From Oscillospiraceae bacterium (lineage in GTDB: Bacteria > Bacillota > Clostridia > Oscillospirales > Oscillospiraceae): a stretch of 6,878 bases of DNA. Below, one piece after another: positions 1-5,718 of this stretch. Each line of letters begins with the position of its first letter. The first letter of the stretch is position 1. The notes under the pieces are model-generated. The model was given only the letters and a program-made list of their open reading frames with translations, had not been told where the DNA came from and made no database searches. The position numbers and the translations under genes were made by a program. Location: positions 1 through 6,878 of the forward strand of contig JAISKY010000078.1 of the NCBI GenBank assembly GCA_031260745.1, read 5' to 3'.

Positions 1-25
1 CTTTACGCTGTCGTAATAGTCGTGC

Positions 26-790
26 TTAGGAAATTGGTTGTTCCGCGTCTGAAGTTTCTTGGGTACGCTCCCGCTTCTGCTCGCGCGCAGACTTAATCCG
101 CTCGTGCAGATACGTAAGCGCGTCCGACAAACCGCCGAGTTGGTCGATTAACCCGCAGGCTACGGCTTCGCGTCCGTAGATTACGCTGCCGACGTCGTTG
201 GCTAACTCGCCGGTTTCAAGCATAAGCTGAAGCAGTTTCTCGCGGCTGATGTGAGAATTAGTCGTTACGAACTCGGTAATACGCTCCTGGATTCGCTGGA
301 AGTAGTTGAACGTCTGCGGAACTCCGATAACCATACCGTTAAGCCTGACGGGGTGAACGGTCATCGCGGCGGAGGGCGCGATATAACTGCGGCTCGCGCT
401 CACCGCCAGCGGTACGCCGATTGAGTGTCCGCCTCCGAGTACAAGCGACGCGGTTGGTTTTGACATAGACGCGATTAGCTCCGCTATGCCGAGTCCGGCT
501 TCAATGTCGCCGCCGACCGTGTTCAGTATTATCAGTAAAGCGTCAATATCGCCGCTTTCCTCAATGGCGGCAAGCATTGGCATAACGTGTTCGTACTTTG
601 TGGATTTGTTGTCGGGCGGCAAAATCATATGACCCTCGATTTGCCCGACGATTGTAAGACAGTGAATATTGCCGCGCTCGGAGTGCGCGGTTACGGAACC
701 AAATTCGTTGACTTGTCCGAACGCGGCGTCGCGTACTGTTACTGTTTCAGATGCCTGGTCGTTCATTTGCTCGTTGTTTTGTTCGTTCAT
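26..790 (-). CDS. tepA: TepA-like ClpP-fold serine peptidase
   Basis: A 254-residue protein of the ClpP/crotonase fold that matches the TepA (translocation-enhancing protein) family almost throughout. Residues 1-40 are polar and low in complexity. The core begins near residue 45 with a VGQIEGH motif, followed by KYEHVMP (65-71) and NTVGGD (90-95), the oxyanion-side loop equivalent to the ClpP NSPGG stretch. The likely nucleophile is Ser123 in GGGHSIGVP and the general base is His146 in TVHPVRL. Asp199 in ELANDVG is the probable third residue, though it sits two positions away from the ClpP Asp, as I recall for TepA. GLIDQLGG (213-220) is a family signature. There is no signal peptide or membrane segment, so it should be cytosolic. 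TepA has been linked in Bacillus to pre-protein translocation and spore protein turnover, and its gene is often near spoIIIE; that neighbour would lie outside the window. The ATG at 790 is chosen because AGGGGGA precedes it by 6 nt. Family assignment is confident; the substrate is unknown. Confidence 0.93.
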   Translation of the reverse strand: MNEQNNEQMNDQASETVTVRDAAFGQVNEFGSVTAHSERGNIHCLTIVGQIEGHMILPPDNKSTKYEHVMPMLAAIEESGDIDALLIILNTVGGDIEAGLGIAELIASMSKPTASLVLGGGHSIGVPLAVSASRSYIAPSAAMTVHPVRLNGMVIGVPQTFNYFQRIQERITEFVTTNSHISREKLLQLMLETGELANDVGSVIYGREAVACGLIDQLGGLSDALTYLHERIKSAREQKRERTQETSDAEQPIS

Positions 791-836
791 AAAAAATCCC
801 CCTGTTCGGTTAGTTTACCCGAAGCGGGGGATTTTT
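791..836 (-). promoter_or_regulatory. Leader hairpin enclosing the tepA ribosome binding site
   Basis: An 11-bp perfect inverted repeat pairs 792-802 with 826-836 (AAAAATCCCCC / GGGGGATTTTT). After a 2x2 internal loop, a second 5-bp stem pairs 805-809 (TTCGG) with 819-823 (CCGAA) around a 9-nt loop. In the tepA transcript the 3' arm is GGGGGAUUUUU, which is both the Shine-Dalgarno sequence and a U-tract, and the AUG follows one base later. The structure therefore looks like an intrinsic terminator placed directly on the translation start. Seen directly: the repeat and its position. Inferred: it lowers tepA expression by attenuation or by sequestering the ribosome site. It is nearly symmetrical, so it could also stop plus-strand transcripts, but no plus-strand gene lies upstream. 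Confidence 0.75.
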
Positions 837-918
837 AGCCGCTTTGACAAGTCGGAAATCATAGGTTTGACTGACGTAAAAAAAATAATCTCCGTATTTC
901 AAAGCGAGGGTGACATAA

Positions 919-948
919 ATTAAGAGAAAGTAAAAAAATGCTTGACAA
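919..948 (-). promoter_or_regulatory. Weak candidate promoter for tepA
   Basis: On the minus strand TTGTCA (948 to 943) is followed after 18 nt by CTTAAT (924 to 919), giving 5/6 and 4/6 matches to sigma-A hexamers. It would produce a leader of roughly 120 nt containing the hairpin at 791-836. Its -35 overlaps the motA -35 on the opposite strand, because the sequence TTGACAA reads acceptably both ways. The match is weak and chance is a real alternative. Confidence 0.3.
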
Positions 949-970
949 ATGCGGTGAAGCGTGATAAAGT
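942..970 (+). promoter_or_regulatory. Sigma-A-type promoter for motAB
   Basis: A perfect -35 TTGACA (942-947) is followed by a 17-bp spacer and a -10 TAAAGT (965-970, 4/6). The position leaves a leader of about 50 nt before the motA ATG, in an AT-rich stretch. No convincing sigma-D (TAAA, about 15 nt, GCCGATAA) element is present, so these stator genes seem to depend on the housekeeping sigma factor rather than on the flagellar one. This is inferred from hexamers only. Confidence 0.65.
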
Positions 971-1025
971 AATTAGTATATTTTACGTTATTTTGAGAAG
1001 TAGTTTAGATGGGAGTACATAGTAA

Positions 1026-1826
1026 ATGAAAACTACAAAAAAGTTAGACATAACCACCATAATAGGCATCGCTCTCGGATTAGGCGCGGTAGCCGGAGCT
1101 ATGTATTTCAAAGAAGTCAGCTATTCGGTGTTTAATAACCCCGCGGCGTTGATTGTTATATTCGTAGGAACAGCGGCGTCGGTTATGAACTCCTTTAGCG
1201 GACACGAGCTTAAAAACATCGGCAAGCTGTTTAATATGGTGTTCAATGACGTAAGTAACGGAATGTCAGAAAAACAAACCGTAGAGATGTTCCAGTCAAT
1301 GAGCTTAAAGGCTCGTAAAGAGGGACTTCTCGCTTTAGAACAGGAACTGAACAATGTTAACGACGACTTTATCCGCAAGGGACTTAGAATGGCAATCGAC
1401 GGTATGCAGGAGGAAGTCATCGTAGAAATACTTGAGTCCGATATATCTGAAATGGAAGAACGTCACGGCAGTAACGCGTCAATATTCAGCTCGGCGGGCG
1501 CGTACGCTCCGACATTGGGCGTTTTGGGCGCGGTGTTCGGATTGATTGCGGCTATGGCTCACATAGATGATATAGAGATAATGGCTCACGCGGTCGCCGC
1601 CGCGTTCATCGCGACGATTTTGGGCATATTTACCGGATATGTGCTTTGGAATCCGTTCGCGAATAAACTTAAAATAAGAACTAAACACGAGGTCGCTAAA
1701 AAGCGGCTTGCCATAGTTGGTATTATCAGTATGCAGCGCGGTGAGTCCCCGACAATACTGCGTGAGCGTATGGTAGCGTTGCTTCCCTCAAAGGACCAAG
1801 CGGCATTTACCGGTAACCAGTCGTAA
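1026..1826 (+). CDS. motA: Flagellar stator protein MotA
   Basis: A 266-residue MotA/PomA-family membrane protein, about the usual length. Four hydrophobic segments are visible at roughly 10-28, 37-57, 155-178 and 184-208, with the large cytoplasmic loop (59-150) between the second and third. That loop carries the charged ARKEGLLALE segment (96-105), the region that contacts the rotor protein FliG in studied homologues. The third segment has the family signature YAPTLGVLGAVFGL (160-173) with Pro162, and the fourth ends in WNPFANKLK with Pro210; these two prolines correspond to the functionally important pair of MotA. With MotB it forms the stator that couples ion flow to flagellar rotation. 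GGGAG at 1011-1015 lies 10 nt before the ATG. It is the first gene of a two-gene unit with motB 45 bp downstream. The coupling ion, H+ or Na+, cannot be decided safely from sequence. Confidence 0.95.
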   Translation: MKTTKKLDITTIIGIALGLGAVAGAMYFKEVSYSVFNNPAALIVIFVGTAASVMNSFSGHELKNIGKLFNMVFNDVSNGMSEKQTVEMFQSMSLKARKEGLLALEQELNNVNDDFIRKGLRMAIDGMQEEVIVEILESDISEMEERHGSNASIFSSAGAYAPTLGVLGAVFGLIAAMAHIDDIEIMAHAVAAAFIATILGIFTGYVLWNPFANKLKIRTKHEVAKKRLAIVGIISMQRGESPTILRERMVALLPSKDQAAFTGNQS

Positions 1827-1831
1827 CGCCG

Positions 1832-1856
1832 CTGACGGCGCGTTTCGCGCCGTCGG
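1832..1856 (+). promoter_or_regulatory. motA-motB intercistronic hairpin
   Basis: A perfect 9-bp stem, GACGGCGCG (1834-1842) with CGCGCCGTC (1846-1854), closes on a TTT loop. In RNA it extends by a U-G and a C-G pair to 1832-1856. No U-tract follows, so it is not an intrinsic terminator. It sits 5 nt after the motA stop codon and directly before the motB ribosome site AAAGGA (1857-1862). It may stabilise the motA 3' end or tune the MotA:MotB ratio (inference). Confidence 0.55.
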
Positions 1857-1871
1857 AAAGGAAATCCCAAT

Positions 1872-2696
1872 ATGTTCAAAAAATCTAAAAAACACCACGA
1901 AGAAGGTGAAATGGGCGAGGCTTGGTTACTTCCGTACTCCGACCTTATGACGCTGTTACTTGCCGTGTTTATCGTTCTGTTCGCGGTAAGTAAAGTTGAC
2001 GAAAGCAAAGCGAGCGAGATGGCGAGCCAATTCGGCGGTATGTTGCAAGGCGGGTCAGGCGTAATCCCCGGCGCGAGCGTGAGCGTGAATCCCGGTTTTA
2101 CTAACGAATCAATTATACCTCCGCTTTTCGGCGATGTTCCTGCCGCGCCGTCGCCGGAACCCTCCGCGTCTGACGACGACGAAAACGGAGATTTAATCGC
2201 TCAGCAGGAAATGAACGACTTACTGGAACTACAGAAAACGCTGAACGGTTACTTTGAGGCTGACGGATTAGGCGCCAGCGTTACCAGCATAATAGACGAA
2301 CGCGGATTGGTTGTAAGTTTGTCAAGCTCGGTGCTGTTTGATTCTGCCAAAGCGATTATTAATCCCGACAATCGCGACCTGATGATTAAAGCCGGAAACG
2401 CGTTGAACAAACTGGATAACTATATACGCATCGAGGGTCACACGGATAACGTACCCATTTCCAGTACGCTATATCCCTCGAACCTGGAACTGTCAGCCGC
2501 CCGCGCTATTGTTATTACGAACTTGTTTATAGAAAACTGCGATATTAACCCGAGTAAGCTTATCGCGGTAGGGTATTCCGAATACAGACCAATTGCGGAT
2601 AACTCCACCTCTGAGGGTCGTGCAAAGAATCGGCGCGTCGATATAATTATACTAAGTTCCAAATACAACACTCTTGAAAATCAGTTCACCGAGTAA
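1872..2696 (+). CDS. motB: Flagellar stator protein MotB
   Basis: A 274-residue MotB of usual length. It has a short charged cytoplasmic N-terminus (1-16) and a single membrane helix at about 19-40. Within WLLPYSDLMTLLLAVF lies Asp24, the ion-binding carboxylate of the stator channel. Residues 41-65 are the plug-like juxtamembrane segment, followed by a proline- and acid-rich linker (82-106). The OmpA-like peptidoglycan-binding domain spans about 145-262 and shows GHTDNVP (189-195), NLELSAARA (204-212) and GRAKNRRVDI (249-258), the residues that grip the cell wall. The C-terminal tail is only about a dozen residues. It anchors the MotA ring to peptidoglycan in the cell envelope. AAAGGA at 1857-1862 precedes the ATG by 9 nt, just after the intercistronic hairpin. 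A terminator follows about 55 bp downstream. Confidence 0.95.
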   Translation: MFKKSKKHHEEGEMGEAWLLPYSDLMTLLLAVFIVLFAVSKVDESKASEMASQFGGMLQGGSGVIPGASVSVNPGFTNESIIPPLFGDVPAAPSPEPSASDDDENGDLIAQQEMNDLLELQKTLNGYFEADGLGASVTSIIDERGLVVSLSSSVLFDSAKAIINPDNRDLMIKAGNALNKLDNYIRIEGHTDNVPISSTLYPSNLELSAARAIVITNLFIENCDINPSKLIAVGYSEYRPIADNSTSEGRAKNRRVDIIILSSKYNTLENQFTE

Positions 2697-2750
2697 GAAA
2701 CTGACGGACGATTTCAACTTTTTCCTCTATACGTTCAGCATTATACAATT

Positions 2751-2781
2751 AGCGCCGAGATGAAATCTCGGCGCTTTTTTT
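2751..2781 (+). terminator. Intrinsic terminator of motAB
   Basis: A perfect 10-bp stem AGCGCCGAGA (2751-2760) / TCTCGGCGCT (2766-2775) with a TGAAA loop is followed by a run of seven T (2775-2781). It lies between the motB stop and the end of convergent spoIIIAH. Read on the minus strand the same hairpin is followed by AATTGT rather than a T-run, so it is a good terminator for motAB and at best a weak one for the spoIIIA operon. No separate terminator for spoIIIA is visible. Confidence 0.92.
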
Positions 2782-2803
2782 AATAACTCTATTGCATATT
2801 GCG

Positions 2804-3394
2804 TTATTTTACCTCTACGATTTTGATTTGCTCGTAGGTTAGCGCGGTTTCGGAGGTAACAATGTCAGTTATTCTCGCAACCGCGGTTGCCGACAGTCCC
2901 TCCAGCGGAGCGGGAACCGTGACGATTATACTATTGTCGCTTAGGAACGCTACGCACTCGGTAAAGCCTTTGGCGCGGATTAGGCTTTCGATTTCGGCTT
3001 CGCTTAGCGAAAATTCCGCCATCGCGGTTATGCCTGACAGCGACTCGTCTATGACCTCCTGAGAGGCGGCGGAGCTTTCGCTCGTTTCCCGCAGAATAGT
3101 TACCGCGCTGTCGCGAGCCTGCTGACGCGTCAGCCGAGCGTCCGCGAAGTATTCGCTGACCTTGTTTTGCGTATTGGTTTCGTCGGAGGACAGAATCTCG
3201 TTCTCGGAATTATCATGCTCGTCGTAGAACATTCCGTTTTGCTCCGCGGCTAAGTCGTCCGCGGGCATATTTTCGATTTCCGAGGTAAGCGGCTCCGAGC
3301 CGCCGCCCTTGTTGTACGCCCAATTTAAGTACACCGCCGCGCATACAAATACTATGACGGTCAGTATTATGGCGTTACGTTTGAATAGTTTCAT
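2804..3394 (-). CDS. spoIIIAH: Stage III sporulation protein SpoIIIAH
   Basis: A 196-residue SpoIIIAH. The N-terminus is short and basic (MKLFKRN), followed by one membrane helix at about 8-26 and the family pattern VYLNWAYNKG. An acidic, poorly conserved linker runs over 30-78. From EYFADARLTRQQARDSA (81-97) to the end lies the ring-building domain related to type III secretion YscJ/FliF rings, with the conserved AKGFTECVAFLSDNSIIVTV stretch (141-160). In B. subtilis this protein sits in the mother-cell membrane and binds forespore SpoIIQ across the intermembrane space, so it is the bridge of the channel. It is the last gene of the operon. Its ATG overlaps the spoIIIAG stop as ATGA, and AAAAGGAG (3402-3409) lies 7 nt upstream, so translation is probably coupled. 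It is slightly shorter than the B. subtilis protein (about 218). Confidence 0.93.
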   Translation of the reverse strand: MKLFKRNAIILTVIVFVCAAVYLNWAYNKGGGSEPLTSEIENMPADDLAAEQNGMFYDEHDNSENEILSSDETNTQNKVSEYFADARLTRQQARDSAVTILRETSESSAASQEVIDESLSGITAMAEFSLSEAEIESLIRAKGFTECVAFLSDNSIIVTVPAPLEGLSATAVARITDIVTSETALTYEQIKIVEVK

Positions 3395-3774
3395 TTAGAC
3401 GCTCCTTTTAAGATGATAATTTTTTCACTGCTTAATCCGGTATATGCCGATACCGCTTGAGTTATCCCCAGTCTAAGCTCCGGGTTGACGTTCGGGCATA
3501 CGATTACCGCTCCGGACTTGCTTAGAGCCACGGTAATACCGCCCGCGCCGTCTAGCCTTGACAGTACTTCGGTTAGTTTCGCTTCGCTGACGCCGGACTC
3601 GGAGTTGAGATTTAATCCGGTTAACGCCGCGCTGGTCGGAGCGTCACGCGCTTGACCGGACGCGGTTCTGGGTAAAAGCAGCAGTACGGCTCCCACCGCT
3701 AAAGCTATTAATATGTATTTATATTTACCGATGAACCGCAATATGCCGGATGCGCCGTCTCCGAATTTTTTCAT
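3391..3774 (-). CDS. spoIIIAG: Short SpoIIIAG, ring-building core only
   Basis: A 127-residue protein recognised as SpoIIIAG by position (between AF and AH), by its basic N-terminus with one membrane helix (about 18-34), and by its C-terminal ring-building motif. The core reads as helix-strand EVLSRLDGAGGITVALS (69-85), then strand-helix-strand from SGAVIVCPNV (87-96) to SEKIIILKG (116-124). The B. subtilis protein is about 229 residues. Between the first strand and SGAVIV it carries a long insert that forms the beta-triangle of the SpoIIIAG ring; here the two halves are joined with almost nothing between them. The start at 3774 is chosen because AAAGGAG (3781-3787) lies 6 nt upstream. A further in-frame ATG at 3879 would overlap spoIIIAF and has no support. 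The role in mother-cell channel assembly is inferred from the family. Confidence 0.85.
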   Translation of the reverse strand: MKKFGDGASGILRFIGKYKYILIALAVGAVLLLLPRTASGQARDAPTSAALTGLNLNSESGVSEAKLTEVLSRLDGAGGITVALSKSGAVIVCPNVNPELRLGITQAVSAYTGLSSEKIIILKGASK

Positions 3775-3780
3775 TTTATT

Positions 3781-3787
3781 CTCCTTT
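3781..3787 (-). promoter_or_regulatory. Ribosome binding site fixing the spoIIIAG start
   Basis: AAAGGAG on the minus strand, 6 nt before the ATG at 3774. This decides against the longer in-frame start at 3879, which would run back through the spoIIIAF 3' end. Confidence 0.8.
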
Positions 3788-3802
3788 ATACTGTACCGGA
3801 CG

Positions 3803-3819
3803 GGCGGCTGATTGCCGCC
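3803..3819 (-). promoter_or_regulatory. Small GC hairpin in the spoIIIAF-AG gap
   Basis: GGCGGC (3803-3808) and GCCGCC (3814-3819) form a perfect 6-bp stem with a 5-nt loop, placed 2 nt after the spoIIIAF stop codon in a 46-bp gap. No U-tract follows on the minus strand, so it is not a terminator. It could mark a processing or stability element upstream of spoIIIAG-AH. Chance is possible in this GC-rich context. Confidence 0.35.
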
Positions 3820-3820
3820 G

Positions 3821-4288
3821 CTATGACGTGGGAGTCGCCCATTTTTGCCGTTCCGGCGGTATGCCAAGCTCGGCTTCAATTAGGCGGCTTGCCGCCGCAT
3901 CATACGGAGCGTAAAGCTCCGCCTCCCACGGCAAAGGGTACTCCGAACCGTCAACCGCCCGAACCGTAACCTTCGCGTTTATGCCTGTCTTATCTAGTAT
4001 ATATGCGGCGGTTTTATCTTCTATGATGATTTTAATCTCACGCTCGCTTGAGTTTTCCAGTTCTGTCGCGTACGCGTCGGTTTCAAGCCGGAATTTGTTA
4101 AGCTCCGCCGCGTAATCCGCGATGCTGAACCTTCGCGCCGGAGTAAGCATAACCGCGACGGTCATAAATCCGCATACGAGATTCACGACCCGCCGCATTT
4201 TGCCCTCCGGCGCTAAAGTTCCCGCGATTCCTCCGATGAACGCCGCCGCCGCGAGCGCGGTTATCCATTCTCTTAGTACCTCAATCAT
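3821..4288 (-). CDS. spoIIIAF: Stage III sporulation protein SpoIIIAF
   Basis: A 155-residue SpoIIIAF, shorter than the B. subtilis protein (about 206). It has two N-terminal membrane helices (about 7-25 and 33-50) with the family-type sequence LAPEGKMRRVVNLVCGFMTV (25-44). After a polar, helix-rich spacer (55-80), a ring-building-like domain runs from about 84 to 150 (REIKIIIEDKTAAYILDKTG, then LIEAELGIPPERQKW near the end). It is a mother-cell membrane component of the SpoIIIA-SpoIIQ channel. The start is 6 nt past the spoIIIAE stop. AAGGGGAGG (4299-4307), inside the last codons of spoIIIAE, lies 10 nt before the ATG, so coupling is likely. It ends in TAG, the only gene in the window to do so, with a TAA 15 codons further on in the same frame. 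Confidence 0.9.
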   Translation of the reverse strand: MIEVLREWITALAAAAFIGGIAGTLAPEGKMRRVVNLVCGFMTVAVMLTPARRFSIADYAAELNKFRLETDAYATELENSSEREIKIIIEDKTAAYILDKTGINAKVTVRAVDGSEYPLPWEAELYAPYDAAASRLIEAELGIPPERQKWATPTS

Positions 4289-4294
4289 CGCGGA

Positions 4295-5206
4295 TTAACC
4301 TCCCCTTACGCTTAACATTGAAATCAGCGAGAAAAACAACATTAGCCCGCACGCGCCTACCGCGCCAAGCATTAATCCGAACGCTCCCGCGATTCCGTTT
4401 ACAAGTTTTGCGATTCGTCCGCCCGCGAATCCGGCTGACAGTTTGCTTGACGCTTTGTACAGCAGATATTGCGCTCCGAGGTTCAGAAACGGAATCAGAC
4501 ACAACGTAAGTATCGAAATCATTCCGGTAACTCCGATTGAGTTTTTCAGCGTCATCGCGCCCGCTAAAACGCTGCTTGCTGCGTCGGACAATATACTGCC
4601 GACTACCGGAAGCGCGGTACTGATGGTTGTTTTCGCGACCCGAACCGCCGCCGCGTCAGTCGCGGAACTTACTATTCCAGTTATGCTTAGGTACAGTATA
4701 AAAACCAGTACGATAACGCTTAACACAGCGGTACAAAGCCATTTCAAAAAGCCTGAAACTCCGCTCATCGCTTCGCCGCCGGAGGCGGCTCCCGCGATTT
4801 CGGACGCCAGATACGCGTAGATTAGCGGCTGAAGCACATTCTCGGATACGCTGATGAGCGCGTCCATAAACAACGCCGTAACCGCGAACTGAGCCGCCGC
4901 CGCGGTCGGAGTTCCGCTTGCCGCCGCCGCTCCGGCAAGCGTAGGTAAAATGATTTTGGAAAGGTCGCTTAATCCGGTTATGGTCGTTCTGCCAAGCCCC
5001 ATAAAAGCGTAGGCGTCGCCGACGGCAAGCATACTGATTGCCAATACTCCCGCGAGGTCTATCGTCCAATTACTTTCGTCGGAGCTTAACTGGCGCGCTA
5101 CTCCCACGAGAATCGCTATGACAAGTACGATAGCCGCGCTTCGTATTGCTCCGCCGAATGCCGCCTCGGCGTGAGGAACAGCGGATTCGATAAACGACAA
5201 GTCCAT
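4295..5206 (-). CDS. spoIIIAE: Stage III sporulation protein SpoIIIAE, N-terminally short
   Basis: A 303-residue polytopic membrane protein. The conserved SpoIIIAE blocks are IILPTLAGAAAASGTPTAAA (85-104), TTISTALPVVGSILSDAASS (193-212), GAMTLKNSIGVTGM (216-229) and the CLIPFLNLG segment (236-244). Hydrophobic segments are visible near 20-38, 50-68, 155-180, 226-248 and 270-297. The B. subtilis protein has about 399 residues. The roughly 90-100 missing residues are at the N-terminus, the signal peptide and following extracytoplasmic stretch, so the protein starts just before the first core helix. The ATG at 5206 overlaps the spoIIIAD stop as TGATG, and AAGGGA (5216-5221) lies 9 nt upstream; a GTG one codon earlier is an alternative. 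Extending the frame to an ATG at 5329 would overlap spoIIIAD by over 120 bp and adds no hydrophobic signal peptide. SpoIIIAE is thought to be a central membrane part of the channel. Confidence 0.92.
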   Translation of the reverse strand: MDLSFIESAVPHAEAAFGGAIRSAAIVLVIAILVGVARQLSSDESNWTIDLAGVLAISMLAVGDAYAFMGLGRTTITGLSDLSKIILPTLAGAAAASGTPTAAAAQFAVTALFMDALISVSENVLQPLIYAYLASEIAGAASGGEAMSGVSGFLKWLCTAVLSVIVLVFILYLSITGIVSSATDAAAVRVAKTTISTALPVVGSILSDAASSVLAGAMTLKNSIGVTGMISILTLCLIPFLNLGAQYLLYKASSKLSAGFAGGRIAKLVNGIAGAFGLMLGAVGACGLMLFFSLISMLSVRGG

Positions 5207-5592
5207 CACATCAAGTCCCTTAGCATTAATAATACCGTCCTCATAAGCGGAGCGGCGCAGATTAGCGCGGCAAGCGAGGCGCACAACTCCACGGAGCTTG
5301 CTAAAGCCGCTTGTCCCGCGTCTTTGCACACGTCTGACACGATTTTGCCGATTACCGCGATTCCCAGCGCCTTATATACGGGGCTTACGAGCGCGGGCGA
5401 AAGCCCCGCCGACTCGGCAAGCTCGTCCATAAACTTTATCAGCGGAGTTATCAGCGCGGCGGCTCCGGCGAATATCGCGGTTCCGGCGGCAAGCGTCAGC
5501 AGAATCTCCATATCCGGATTGTGCTTGCGTATTACCAGCCCCAATACCGACGCGGCAATAGCAATCGCCGCCGTTTTTATCAATATGTCCAT
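5206..5592 (-). CDS. spoIIIAD: Stage III sporulation protein SpoIIIAD
   Basis: A 128-residue membrane protein, close to the B. subtilis length (about 133). It has hydrophobic segments near 4-20, 29-52, 72-86 and 100-124. The family signature VCKDAGQAALASSVEL (88-103) and the PVYKALGIAVIGKI stretch (71-84) are clear. SpoIIIAD is related to the smaller SpoIIIAC, and both are thought to form part of the membrane base of the channel. AAGGA (5598-5602) lies 5 nt before the ATG. This ribosome site touches the base of the large inverted repeat at 5604-5716, so folding of that element could influence its translation. The stop overlaps the spoIIIAE start by one base. Confidence 0.93.
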   Translation of the reverse strand: MDILIKTAAIAIAASVLGLVIRKHNPDMEILLTLAAGTAIFAGAAALITPLIKFMDELAESAGLSPALVSPVYKALGIAVIGKIVSDVCKDAGQAALASSVELCASLAALICAAPLMRTVLLMLRDLM

Positions 5593-5603
5593 AACAATCC
5601 TTA

Positions 5604-5716
5604 TAGAGCAGAAAGCAGAGGGCAGAGAGCAGAGATGTCTTATAGCTTTATCAACGCGTTAACGCTTAAATTACCGATAAATTATCTCTTCTCTCTTATA
5701 TCTTCTCTCTGCTCTA
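5604..5716. repeat. 113-bp MITE-like inverted repeat in the AC-AD gap
   Basis: The arms 5604-5636 and 5684-5716 are 33-bp inverted copies with 26 of 33 positions identical, each beginning TAGAGCAGA at its outer end. One strand of each arm is nearly pure purine with GCAGAG-like units. The 47-bp centre contains TTTATC / GATAAA (5647-5652, 5676-5681) and the 10-bp palindrome GCGTTAACGC (5656-5665). The outermost bases form TA at both ends, which would suit a Tc1/mariner-type TA target, but I see no longer direct duplication. It has no coding capacity. It fills a 126-bp gap inside an operon whose other genes mostly touch. It may be a miniature transposable element or a dispersed palindromic repeat. 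Neither is proved, since only one copy is in view. Confidence 0.7.
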
Positions 5717-5718
5717 AA

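Noticed and set aside
669..923. Plus-strand open frame running from inside tepA into the intergenic region
   Set aside because: It is antisense to a well-supported gene, crosses the hairpin at 791-836, has no ribosome site and resembles no family.
930..967. Sigma-D flagellar promoter before motA
   Set aside because: GATAA at 963-967 is present, but the GCC part and a TAAA at about 15 nt are absent; the sigma-A match is much better.
2740..2768. Minus-strand TATAAT at 2745-2740, a possible antisense promoter into motB
   Set aside because: No -35-like hexamer lies 16-18 nt upstream; that position is occupied by the terminator stem.
3775..3830. Internal sigma-E-type promoter before spoIIIAG, as reported for B. 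subtilis
   Set aside because: I found only partial matches (a GTACAGTAT-like -10) without a convincing -35, so I cannot support it from sequence.
3775..3879. 35-residue N-terminal extension of spoIIIAG
   Set aside because: It overlaps the spoIIIAF 3' end, is polar where the family has a short basic start, and the AAAGGAG at 3781-3787 clearly serves the ATG at 3774.
4443..5662. Long plus-strand frames opposite spoIIIAE and spoIIIAD
   Set aside because: They arise from GC-rich alanine codons on the true strand. They lack ribosome sites and recognisable motifs.
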